Part shown: positions 23,800 to 33,959 of the stretch, in pieces
Layout: each line of letters begins with the position of its first letter
Position numbering within the stretch: the stretch's first letter is position 1
Source of the DNA: Schistosoma mansoni
Lineage: Eukaryota; Platyhelminthes; Trematoda; Strigeidida; Schistosomatidae
Reading direction: 5' to 3'
NCBI RefSeq assembly: GCF_000237925.1
Contig: NW_017386010.1
Location: forward strand, 372,001 to 436,000
DNA: 64,000 nt
Notes under the pieces: model-generated
What the model saw: only the letters and a program-made list of their open reading frames with translations
Database searches by the model: none
Told to the model about the DNA's origin: nothing
Program-made: the position numbers and the translations under genes

Positions 23800-24010
23800 C
23801 CGTTGAGCATTGAACAATGTTATGTTTGGTTAGTCTTTAGTCCTGATTAGATTTTATCGATAACGTTACAATGCGAATGCTAATCCATGTGATCCGAGAA
23901 TGAGTGTCCTATGTTAAAGTGTTAGATGGCTGGAGTTGGCCAGAACGAAACCTCGGATTCGACGAGTACTAAAAACTAGACAAACATGTCATCTGTGAAT
24001 GCTCAGTGAT
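23800..24010 (-). repeat. Old family C SINE remnant
   Basis: Follows the minus-strand order of the better copy near 33.5 kb (a GTCCTGATTAGATTTTATCG-like block, TTACAATGCGAATGC, then CGAAACCTCGG) with heavy divergence. No intact ribozyme. Confidence 0.4.
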
Positions 24011-24589
24011 CAATCACTATAAACCCCAAGTCCTATAATTTATAGAGTCAGTAAATAGTGTAATTCTTGATCATTAAATTTATATGCAACAATTTAAAGC
24101 TTAGGAAATAAAAAAAGCTATCTTTACTGACATAGATAAGGACACGTAAACTCTGTCTTTAGCCAGATTAACAACTACCTTAGTCACTACTTCATGCTCA
24201 CACTTGTATCTGTCACGTACTATTCGTATTTGAGATACCGCGTGATCTGACTTGAAATCGTTCGTCCCATCAGATTACTTACTTTTGAGAAGACTAAATC
24301 AAAAGTTGAGTATGTTTTCATCCAAGCTGGATAAAAGTAATACAATAGCAAAAATTAACTGAGATTTACAGTGTGAATCAATGAAGCTCAGCTGATAGAG
24401 AATCAGATATCGTGTCAATCACATGAAGCTCATCTAATCTTGTGCAGAATAATAAATTTAAACAAATACCTGTTTATTACCGTCCACTTTCTAGTGTGTA
24501 CTTTCTGGGACAAACTAAAGAAAACTGGTATTTGGAGTAGAAAAACTTTAGATTTGTGTGATGCAATAAACAAAACAAAATTCAATAGT

Positions 24590-25128
24590 TGAATTCATGG
24601 GTCAGTTGAACCTAGTCCATCATGGAAAACCTGGAAGTACTGAACGGCCATTTCGTCCTAGTATGGGACTCCTCAGCAGTGCGCATCCGCTATCTAATAT
24701 CCACAAAATCCCTCTCTGATTATAATCATCATATGCTCAGTAGTGACGGTCTTCAAGAAGTTTTTTTCTGGAGTTCTAATGAAAAACCATAACCAGTGGA
24801 GTTCAACTGGGTCTGTTATGAGATAGTAATTGACTGAACACAATGGTAGACCATAGAGCAATTTCGTGGATTAGTTGAAGTTAGACATTAACACCGTTAC
24901 ATACCGGCCTGCTCAGTAGTCTAGAAGTTAAGTGTTCGCGCGCGAGACCGATAGGTTCTGGGTTCTAGTCTCGTGAGGTAGAATCGGGGATGCGCACTGC
25001 TGAGGAGTTCCACACTAGGACGAAACGGCTTTCCAGTACTTCTAGGTTTTCCATGATAGTCTAACTTCAATTAACTCATAAATTCAACTATTAAACTACT
25101 ATAATATCCACAAAATTCCTCACTGATT
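24590..25128 (+). mobile_element. Family B SINE, fold-back arrangement
   Basis: A minus-strand tail plus ribozyme block (24590-24700) is followed, after a short spacer containing ATATCCACAAAATCCC, by a near full-length plus-strand copy (24785-25128). The latter has box A (GCTCAGTAGTCTAGAAG), box B-like GGGTTCTAGTCTCGTGAG and a ribozyme block (CTGCTGAGGAGTTCC, GAAACGGC). Both ribozymes carry stem mutations. Confidence 0.65.
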
Positions 25129-25255
25129 ACAATATTTATAAGACATATAATGGTTAATTATTGCTGTATGGTTGTCAGAAGTTCCATGCAAGATTACAAA
25201 TATTCATTTGCATATTAGATATTTATGAAACAAAACAGAAAAGCAGCAATCAAAC

Positions 25256-25258
<3 letters not shown>

Positions 25259-25297
<39 letters not shown>
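25259..25297. repeat. TA microsatellite
   Basis: Uninterrupted TA dinucleotide run. Confidence 0.95.
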
Positions 25298-25300
<3 letters not shown>

Positions 25301-25597
25301 AAAGGACCCTTTTCTTACCCGAACTACCACCTACCTACCTTGTTTGAATGACAATTTTTGTATATATTCATTTGTTGTTAAGAGAATTGAGTTTTACTAT
25401 TCAATTGAATTTAAATATTTTAAAATTTAATCTGAAATTTTGGACATGTCTAATTTTCAATGTTGACAATACCATGTGAAGAATAAATTGTAGTTAACTT
25501 GACAACAATGAATACTTATCAAGAATATTTGGCATAGTTTGATATGTATTTTGAAAAATATTTAAAGTTTGGTAACTTGATATCATAGATCAGAAGG

Positions 25598-26065
25598 GGT
25601 TTTTTGTGGATATTTCAGTATTTTCATAGTTGAAATCATGAGTCAATTGAAGCTAGACCGCCATGGGAAACCTGGGAGCATAGAACAACCATTTCGCTCT
25701 ATTATGGGACTCCTCATCAGTGAGCATTCACCATCCCGCACTCGCGAGATTCGAACCCAGGACCTATCAGTCTCGCCCCAGAGCACTTAACCGATAGACC
25801 ACTGAGCTGGCCGGCATCCAACGGTGTTAATGCCTAACTTCAACCAATCCACGATGTTTGAGCAACCGTTCACCACGTGTCTTGAGTGAGTTGACATCTC
25901 TACAACAGACTTGGTTGAACTCCACTGGTCACTGCTTCCCACTAGAATTCAAGGAAACATCTCTTACAGTCAGTCACTAGTGAGCATATAACTATAGATC
26001 AGAAGGGGTTTTTTGTGGATATTTCAGTATTTTCATAGTTGAAATCATGAGTCAATTGACCACCA
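25598..26065 (-). mobile_element. Family B SINE plus tandem copy of its 3' tail
   Basis: A full-length minus-strand copy (about 25598-25950) runs to CAGTGACCAGTGGAGTTC. It is followed at about 25991-26065 by a second copy of the same 3' tail, beginning GATCAGAAGGGG exactly as the first does. Copies therefore stack at the tail. The ribozyme of the first copy is decayed (stem I and helix III changed). Confidence 0.7.
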
Positions 26066-26149
26066 TGGATATTACTTCATTCTGATTAGTATTTTATTCA
26101 ATCTGAATAGTGATCAAACTGGACTTAATATAAAGATCCAGAGTTTACA

Positions 26150-26420
26150 ACCATTGAATATTAGGAAGTATTGGATACAACTGTGCTCATCTACGACCCA
26201 ATAAGTGAACGAACCTGGAACGTTTATGTGTACAGTCAGAGTTTATCCTTCTGACAATTAAGCCCTAATCTACGGTTTTGCAATTATATCTTTAATCAGT
26301 TTATAATATTGTTCAACCTTCTTTCAATATAATTAATGGGTAAGTGCACCATAACTGACATGTTTGGACTTCACTAGACACAGTCTCTGGCTAGAACTCC
26401 TGTTATTATCTCTCTAAATT
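26150..26420 (-). repeat. Old family B-like SINE remnant
   Basis: Pieces in family B minus-strand order: GTGCTCATCTACGACCC, a box B-like GAACGAACCTGG, then ACTTCACTAGACACAG and CTAGAACTCC as a 5' end. Heavily diverged. Confidence 0.35.
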
Positions 26421-26432
26421 AGTCGTTCGTGA

Positions 26433-26434
<2 letters not shown>

Positions 26435-26480
<46 letters not shown>
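26435..26480. repeat. AT microsatellite
   Basis: Uninterrupted AT dinucleotide run. Confidence 0.95.
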
Positions 26481-26483
<3 letters not shown>

Positions 26484-27128
26484 TATCCTGTAAAATCTGT
26501 TAACAGTCGTCCTTACAGATTTTAGGCATTTAGCTACTCGACATTTTTCAATAAATTCTAGAGGTAAACATTAAATACTCGTCTGCTAAATAAATAAACT
26601 TACTTGAAGAACTATGGGGTGCATCAATTTGATCCCCTTGAAAAAATATTTCCAATTTATGGCAGTGCACTTATTCTATTTACATTTCCACAGTTCTGAT
26701 CATCTGTGATTATTTTTTTGCACTTCAGGGAAGATTATAATATGAAATTATAATGGACTGAATCTGATGGATATGGATCAATGACTTAATATCATGTTTG
26801 AACGACATGTTAAACATTACTTAATCGTATTTTGACAGTGTTGTTTGGTTTATGTTATCCATTTGATATGAGTTTTTTCTATTAATTTTGACTAGCTCAT
26901 TCGAATCTTACATGGATCCATTTAGTTCAATATGAGTTTCCTAAATTGGAGTTCAATGGCTAAAAGTTGTTCATTTCTTAACTTGATTGTTATTGTATTT
27001 ATTAAAGCCTCACCTTTATATGACATTTAAAAGGCTGTTGTTTGTTTCTTGGATTGGATTAGAATAAATACGAGGTTTTACGTCCAGAGGTTTCTGTATG
27101 TCGTTTGACTAGATCTAGATAAAGTCAA

Positions 27129-28170
27129 TGTTATATCCCGAAGAGAATTATGAATGGTAACTTCTGAAGACTGTTTATGGACAAATACTATGAGTATATT
27201 TTTATTGTATAGTTGTTAACCAACTAAACTTATAGCAACCATCCTATAATCAATTCCGATTATAGTCAATTTTGGTTAAGCCCTTTTTATAACTTACTTA
27301 ACAGACATCGTTATTTGGATAGTAACAATTTGCATATTCTTTGCACTGCTATACCACTAAAGCACATGACACTATCCGAAATGTTGACTGCTTAAATATC
27401 ATTCGATGACTCATACTCCTCCCCATATATGTACGCACGCAAATATTATTATCAGCCTTTGTTTTGCTTTGCTGTGCCCTTATTAAATTTGACTATAAAT
27501 TGCCTATGTAATTGCTTGCTATTCTCTCGCTTGCTCCTCGTTCGTTTCCTTCGCTTGTTCACCTGTTCACTCGCTTGCCGCTCGCTCGCTCGTTGATATT
27601 CGCTCAGGTGTTGTTAACTTTCTGACCTGAGTTATTCGACAATAAACTGTAGTCGCTGCTATCCTTTGTCTTCTGATTTTACGCACCGTTAAGATTAGAA
27701 TTATAACGGTTATCAAAGTAAACGATTAACGAATCGCGGCACTACAAACTATTCATATTCATGTTCCTTTCAGTATAAGCTTTATTTTGACCCATAGACT
27801 ATTACTACATGATTTGCCGTTCTTGAGTTATCCTCAGTCTACTAATTACTGTTCCCCACATTCACAACCACTTTGGGCTGAGTTTTGTACAAACGTTATT
27901 TTCTATTTTATGGTACGATGTGGTTAGTTTGATTGGCTTATAAGCTCAGTATGTTTGAAATATAATGATTTATACCGCAGAGGCTGTTATTGATGTTCTG
28001 GACTTAACTGGCTGGGCTAGCCAGAAAGCAGGACCGACAAGTGCTCTAAACTGCTCGTACGGGTTTCGTGTGTCATTGGTCTGATCGATAATTCACTGTA
28101 TTCTACTTGGCGGCATCGTCACGTCATATATAAACTAGGCACGCAGGCAGGTAAGCTACAAGTTATAACG
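27129..28170 (+). mobile_element. Solo LTR split by a second LTR, fossil
   Basis: The outer LTR starts TGTTATATCCCG and ends near TTATAACG. It is flanked by the 5-bp duplication GTCAA (27124-27128 and 28171-28175). Without the insert it is about 522 bp, matching the sister copy at 29094-29618 (525 bp). A separate LTR-like piece (27231-27746) sits inside it. Its own flanking duplication of 4-5 bases identifies it as a later event. Confidence 0.7.
27231..27746 (+). mobile_element. LTR inserted into another LTR, fossil
   Basis: About 516 bp, ends TATAG...CTACA (TG...CA type with one changed base), flanked by AACT/AACT (AAACT on a longer reading). Comparison with the uninterrupted sister LTR at 29.1 kb gives the limits exactly. 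It contains AATAAA near 27640 as a probable LTR polyadenylation signal. No internal region remains. Confidence 0.6.
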
Positions 28171-28374
28171 GTCAAATATTGTGTGAAAATGGATGCTTAA
28201 ATAACTTTTACTTCGAATTTTAATTTGACTGACAAAATGTTAGAACTCTTGGCCTATAAAATTCCATGTATGCTAGCAAATTTTCAATAGCATGTTATTT
28301 AGGTCCATCGGCGATCAGCAGACACACTGGCACACCTTGATATGGGAGGTTTGCTAAGTTTGTTGAGTTTTGTA

Positions 28375-28650
28375 GTTTCACACCAGAGGCCTTGTGGTCA
28401 CTAAACTCTGGATAGTTGCTTCGTCCTAATATGAGACTCCTCAGTAGTTTACATCCAGGACCTCACTAGGGATTGAACACACGGCCCTCATTATTTTCGA
28501 TGAACATCTTACCTTCAGAAAACTGAGTTGGGATCCAGTGATTTATATTATTAATTTCACTATTTTATATATATTATGCGATTGCCATCGATTATCATTG
28601 ATGATATCCATCTCATACCTCACATGACTGAGTTCTACTAGTCATGATAC
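28375..28650 (-). repeat. Old family B-like SINE remnant
   Basis: Reads in family B minus-strand order: TTGCTTCGTCCTAATATGAG, CTCCTCAGTAG, a box B-like GGGATTGAAC, and a 5' part near 28620 (GACTGAGTTCTACTAGTCATG). Diverged. Confidence 0.45.
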
Positions 28651-29093
28651 AGATCCAATTTATCAACTTAAGGATAAAAATTAATCACATGGCCATCATT
28701 CGTTCAAAAATAATAGTTAATGAGCATGTAAATCCATCTGAAGATTACAAGCAGTACGAAGATAGCCGATCATAAACAAGGTCATGAGAACAGAATAATA
28801 TGATTTGGAATAGTTTAGAAAGCTCACCTTAGTCTAAACTAGGCAATGATAATATTGTCATCCAGAATGACAATGAAAGGATTGTGATTAAACCATCTTG
28901 CTCAATTCACGGAACATTATGAAAGAGTATCTTCGTGTTCATTTCAATATATGAACATATTCAACGTTGAGGCATGGGTTATTAGTAACATTTCAGAACA
29001 TTCACAGATAATATCTCATCACAATTGCTTAACCGATTACATTGAAGTTATCGTTCCGGTTTTTATTTGTTCAAACAAAACAAAGTACCAAAC

Positions 29094-29618
29094 TGTTGTA
29101 TCCCGAAGAGAATTGTGAATGGTAACTTTTGAGGACTATTTATGGACAAATGTAATATGCCCATTTCCTATTGTATAATTGTTACGTAACTAAACTATTC
29201 TTATTCGTGTTCCTCTTATTATGAGTTTCATTTGGGCCCATACACTATTATTATACGATTTACCATTCTTGAGTTATCCCCAGTCTATTGATTACTGTTC
29301 CCCCTATTCACAACCTCATTTGGCCAAATTTTGTACAAATGTTATTTTCTATTTTATGGTACGATGTGGTCTGTTTGACTGGCATCTAAACTCAGTATGT
29401 TTGTGAATAATGATTCATATTTCAGAGGCTGTTATTGGTGTTGTGGACTTAACTGGTTGGGCTAGGCAGAAAGCAGGACCGAGTAGTACTCAAGACTGCT
29501 CATTCGATTTTGTGTATTATTGATCCGATCAATAAGTTAACTGCTCTCTGATAAGCGGTCATACCACGTTCACATATCAAATAGGGCACACGCCCGCGTT
29601 AACGCACACGATATAACA
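29094..29618 (+). mobile_element. Solo LTR, 525 bp, fossil
   Basis: Starts TGTTGTATCCCG, ends CGATATAACA, flanked by CAAAC (29089-29093 and 29619-29623). Same family and orientation as 27129-28170. Because each copy has its own, different, target duplication, these are two separate solo LTRs and not the two ends of one element. Confidence 0.75.
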
Positions 29619-30134
29619 CAAACCCAACACCTCACTATTATTAATAGTAATATCATTTTAAAAGATTAACTGAAACTCTTGAAGTTGAAATAATGTACAA
29701 GCATCTTAGTTATGTAGTTCTTATTATACTTTCCCAGTGCTATTTTTATTTCTCTACAATGTATAATAAATTTCCAATCGTTAAATAATTGACAAAATAC
29801 TCTTAATGCGTGGATATATTAAATGACATGTACACAGTAATGGGGATCCAGTTGAAATATTATCCATTGTCTAAACGGAATTGTATTTACAATATAGATA
29901 TATAGGGGACAGAATCATGTTTCTTACCCTTTCCCTCCCTCTCCTACACAAACACCATAGTTTGAATCAAAAAATGTTTATCGGTAGATATTTTGGCAAA
30001 AGGCTGAATCTTATTAAGTTGTCTACGTTTTGATTTTACCGTACATATAGGATGAATCAATCAGATATAGCGTCTCTTGGATTTGCTTGCAAAATGCAAA
30101 ACTTATTTATGGTAACCTTGTATTATTATTAGCT

Positions 30135-30416
30135 TTATTCAATATTATATTTTTGGTACAATATAGAATTCTCAGCAGAAAGTGCTTCAACAAGTTTCCG
30201 TTTCTTACTTCTTCGTCCTTCCTGACGATAAATATTGAGTGATCGCCAGCTAGAAGTTAGCAGCCCAGTCAATCGACATCTGGATAATGCACATTCTTCT
30301 CGTTGCATATTGCCAGCAACCACGATATCTCTGATTAGGCCTCCTGTAACCTTTACAGCGAAAGGTCTTACACTTTTCAGAAACGCACCTGAATAGGTTG
30401 TGCAATTAATAGGCAT
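30135..30416 (-). CDS. Unidentified reading frame, possible terminal exon
   Basis: A 93-codon minus-strand frame with balanced, non-repetitive amino-acid content unlike the AT-rich noise around it. It includes FAVKVTGGLIRDIVVAG, EECALSRCRLTGLLTSSW and a basic stretch EGRRSKKRKLVEALSAEN. The stop overlaps an AATAAA signal (GAATAAAG at about 30132-30138), as in genes with very short 3' ends. A good acceptor (CCTATTCAG) would start an exon at 30388. It could therefore be the last exon of a minus-strand gene or a retrocopy. I recognise no domain, and I see no upstream exon between here and the gap at 32704. Confidence 0.35.
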   Translation of the reverse strand: MPINCTTYSGAFLKSVRPFAVKVTGGLIRDIVVAGNMQREECALSRCRLTGLLTSSWRSLNIYRQEGRRSKKRKLVEALSAENSILYQKYNIE

Positions 30417-30906
30417 AATGATGTATTAAAACAAACGAAATTAGATAACTTGTTGAAATATCTAGATGACAGGAACAGGTAGCCCAGATGTTTAAACAGG
30501 CCGCCAATGATATCAGTATCTTACTAAAAGCTAAGTAGAAACCATCGATATTTAGGTACCAAGATAGCTAAAATTGATAAAAATAAATAGACAAGACATT
30601 AGGCTTTGTACCTTATTTCTAAAGATAACTGAAAGATTCTTGAAGCATATGAGCTTACAAAGCATTCATCTATTTGATGCTTTATTATCATTTCCGAATC
30701 ATAAAGTTGTATTGCAATTCTAGATCAAAGTCAAATTAGATAGATCATATGTATACTTTATTTAAAGTAACTAATTCTCTGGAAAGTAATGTGGACACTT
30801 TGAATGGTTTCTATTTCAATGTCATGTAGAGTATTCAATGTTCAATAGAACTGATTTTCGATTATCATTTAAATCATAATAAAATTTGCATAATATATAC
30901 ATATAG

Positions 30907-31232
30907 TAAGCAAAGATGGATAGTGGCTAGTAGTGGAATCTAGTTTGACACGCGTTTCGTTCTATTTGGGACTCGTCAACTGGATGTACCTGCATCTCAG
31001 AGTTGATGTTCACTCTGTGACTCGAACACAGTACCTTTTGCTTCAAACGCTATCGCGTTATCCACTCGGCCACTGAACCCTGCTAGCCACTATCCATCTT
31101 TGCTTACCATGCTTGTGAATGAAGCCTATATCGAGGCAATACGCACAGTATGCACATATGCCAATTAGAGACTGACCAGTTGCAGTCCTAACACATCGAT
31201 GAGAAGATTCAAACAAACAATACTAAATGAAT
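30907..31232 (-). mobile_element. Family A SINE, fold-back copy
   Basis: A minus-strand part runs from GTAAGCAAAGATGGATAG through a mutated hammerhead (about 30938-30985) and box B to the box A region (GCCACTGAACCC). It joins directly to a plus-strand 3' body (TGCTAGCCACTATCC ... AAGATTCAAACAAACAATAC). The two arms share inverted sequence. The ribozyme carries the extra bases after the cleavage C seen in other fold-back copies. Confidence 0.8.
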
Positions 31233-31919
31233 ATATACATATATACTAATAATATTTCGAAAAACTGTGAGCTAATCAAATTTCTATGTTAATGTGTACA
31301 CATTCACAAGAACACATACTTACATATTGATATATACACATTGACATTCATTTAGACACTCACATAATCACACTTGAAATGGATAAAATATTGTTTATAG
31401 TATCAGTATCTATATTCGTGATAACCTAGATCATATATTTCTAACTTCTGATTATCTTTGAATCTAAATGATCAATCATATGATGAGTAGTTTCTATTTT
31501 AATCACTAAGTAGTACATTATTACTCTCTTTGTTTCATCTACTCACTTCTTTTTTACTCTATTTGTGATACAAAACTATTTTTAATAAAAAAAACGCCAA
31601 AGGTATCACGTTTAACATTGAAAGAAGTCTAGGTTTAATACATGACTCCATTCATCTTTAATTGGATTTATCATAAGATCTTTGGAAAGGTTGTGAATGG
31701 AAACTGATGAAGAGTTTCACACTTAAACAAAACAATCAACTAATTATTATTCATATTTCTATAAAGTTGTTTAACGAAATTCAATTTTTGTAACTACCTA
31801 GTAATAAAGTTAAATCGGCGAGACTATAATTTATGAACGAGCCAATCAGAAGCGTTTCAGGGATTTCAAGGTCATGGCGCCTATTTCAGTACCTGATGCT
31901 CATGTACGATCGGTTCAAA

Positions 31920-32440
31920 GAGAATTTTAGAGAAGACTTCACAATTAAGCAGCTACAACAAATGAAACTACTAAGAACTTCCTTTATTTGTGATTGTGGG
32001 TATTAAATGACTTGTAGACATTGTACAGACTATCGTGATATTGTCCTTCGATGTAATATATGTTGAAGGAAGACGTTTGCTAGCATATGAACCTTTATTG
32101 AGACTAAGGTATATTATAATAATTGCCGCCAACTGTATAATAAAAGCATCAGCAACATTGGCTGCAGTAATCGAAGATGTTACTGAAGCTTCTGCTGTTC
32201 AGTGGTATGAGTGTTGCAGGAACATATCCATAATAAAAATGATAAACTCACACAACTGGAGTACACACAAACAATTTTGAAGCTGTGTGATGGAGGCCCA
32301 GATGGTTTTTGTGACCTTATCATGGTTCCAGAGACCAACTATTATGAAGCCACCAGGAAATGCACTGAACTAATGATACGCTCTTCCGATCTACTTTTTT
32401 CAGTGGTGATTACCTTTTACACAGATGTTAACATTATTTG
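31920..32440 (+). pseudogene. Merlin-type DNA transposon transposase, decayed fragment
   Basis: One frame gives FICDCG, then after a stop TCRHCTDYRDIVLRCNIC, a cysteine pattern like the zinc domain that opens IS1595/Merlin transposases. A second frame at 32035-32280 gives ASAVQWYECCRNISIIKM, which resembles the conserved W-Y-x-x-x-R segment of the same family. A third frame near 32290 gives GGPDGFCDLIMVP and ATRKCTELMI, where the family has its GG...VP region. At least one stop and two frameshifts break it. Called from motif order only. Confidence 0.4.
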
Positions 32441-32703
32441 AACACTGTGTAGATTCAAGAATTTAGAATTGCGATGATACTATATTTCTTCCAATTCATG
32501 AGATTCATCCTGTAATATAATCAAATCTCTAACAAATATCCTGGTGTTGTATAGTTACCGTGTACAAGACCGTAAATATCACTACACTTATTTCAGCTAC
32601 TGTTTCTACCGTATGATAATCCAAATAATATTTAGAACTTGTCACTGCATTGCAATATTAGTCTGACTGCTTACAACTTAAATTCAGAAAGTGCGTTTAG
32701 TAT

Positions 32704-33157
32704 NNNNNNNNNNNNNNNNNNNNNNNNNNNNNNNNNNNNNNNNNNNNNNNNNNNNNNNNNNNNNNNNNNNNNNNNNNNNNNNNNNNNNNNNNNNNNNNNN
32801 NNNNNNNNNNNNNNNNNNNNNNNNNNNNNNNNNNNNNNNNNNNNNNNNNNNNNNNNNNNNNNNNNNNNNNNNNNNNNNNNNNNNNNNNNNNNNNNNNNNN
32901 NNNNNNNNNNNNNNNNNNNNNNNNNNNNNNNNNNNNNNNNNNNNNNNNNNNNNNNNNNNNNNNNNNNNNNNNNNNNNNNNNNNNNNNNNNNNNNNNNNNN
33001 NNNNNNNNNNNNNNNNNNNNNNNNNNNNNNNNNNNNNNNNNNNNNNNNNNNNNNNNNNNNNNNNNNNNNNNNNNNNNNNNNNNNNNNNNNNNNNNNNNNN
33101 NNNNNNNNNNNNNNNNNNNNNNNNNNNNNNNNNNNNNNNNNNNNNNNNNNNNNNNNN
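32704..33157. other. Assembly gap, 454 N
   Basis: The right edge (33158 onward) is a family B SINE tail on the plus strand, so the gap probably hides that copy. Confidence 0.99.
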
Positions 33158-33205
33158 AACTCTATAAAATTACTAATATCTCCACAAAACCCCTGCCGAT
33201 AATTA
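33158..33205 (+). mobile_element. Family B SINE 3' tail at gap edge
   Basis: AACTCTATAAAATTACTAAT then ATCTCCACAAAACCCC, the usual 3' end of plus-strand B copies. Confidence 0.6.
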
Positions 33206-33439
33206 ATAATCGTCAAAATCATGTATTTAGTTCATGATAATAACAATTCACCATTCAAATTAACTAAGTTGTGTTTATTTTTGTGTTATATGTTGAGTGA
33301 AATAAAATCTGTTAGATCAAATATTGTGGTGAACGAGAACACAAGTCGAGATAATCAAATGTATTGGAACACAAAATTACAGAACGTCATAGTAAATCCT
33401 GAGTACCATACAGTAAATTCTTCATTTGCAGAATGCTAA

Positions 33440-33735
33440 TCAATCATCACAGTTGATTGATCACTGGGTGGTGATCAATGTCATGCATGTCAAGTCCTTC
33501 TTAGTGCTGATCGACTGCTATCGATCAAGTTGCAATGTAGCCACTAGTCTTGGTGGCTCGACACTGAGTGCACTATGTTGAATAAAAATGGGTGGGTGGT
33601 GGGCAACACGAAACCCTGCACCCGGGTTTCATGCTACTTGGCACTTGTCAGCAAGGTGTACCTGTAATCTTGAGGGAACTGGCGCTCCCTGACGGATGGC
33701 ACGCATGACATTGATCACCACCCAGTGATCAATCA
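33440..33735 (-). mobile_element. Family C SINE, fold-back copy
   Basis: A minus-strand copy starts with the family's 3' hairpin (33456-33479) and runs through the ribozyme block (about 33614-33656) to the box B region (CTCCCTGACGGATGG). It is then joined to a plus-strand copy of the same 3' end (GCATGACATTGATCACC ..., hairpin at 33710-33733). Its ribozyme is damaged (CTGACAA, and G at the cleavage position). Confidence 0.7.
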
Positions 33736-33771
33736 ATTGTGATTACATCTCAGTCCTACAGGAGGTCGGTC

Positions 33772-33955
33772 GCGGCCCGAGTAGCTCAGTGATAACGTCT
33801 CTGACTGTGAAGCTGAGTGACACGGGATCGAATCCGTCAGGGAGCACCAGTTCCCTCAAGATTACATGTGCACCTTGCTGACGAGTGCCAAGTAGCACGA
33901 AACTCGGGTCCAGGGTTTCCTGTTGACCACCTCCAACCACCATGTTAATCAATCA
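33772..33955 (+). mobile_element. Family C SINE with intact promoter and ribozyme
   Basis: Box A-like GTAGCTCAGTGATAACG and box B-like GGGATCGAATCC form a tRNA-like head, then CTCAAGATTACATGTGCACC leads into the hammerhead at 33873-33915. The body stops at CCAACCACCATG, lacking the 3' hairpin part seen at 20245-20268. Confidence 0.75.
33873..33915 (+). ncRNA. Hammerhead ribozyme (family C)
   Basis: Stem I CCTTG/CAGGG (one G-T pair), core CTGACGA, stem II GTGC-CAAGTA-GCAC, GAAA, helix III ACTC/GGGT, cleavage after GTC. Complete core; all stems differ from those of families A and B. Confidence 0.8.
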
Positions 33956-33959
33956 TCTC

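Noticed and set aside
29221-29406. 61-codon plus-strand frame
   Set aside because: It lies within the solo LTR at 29094-29618 and is not conserved in the sister LTR.
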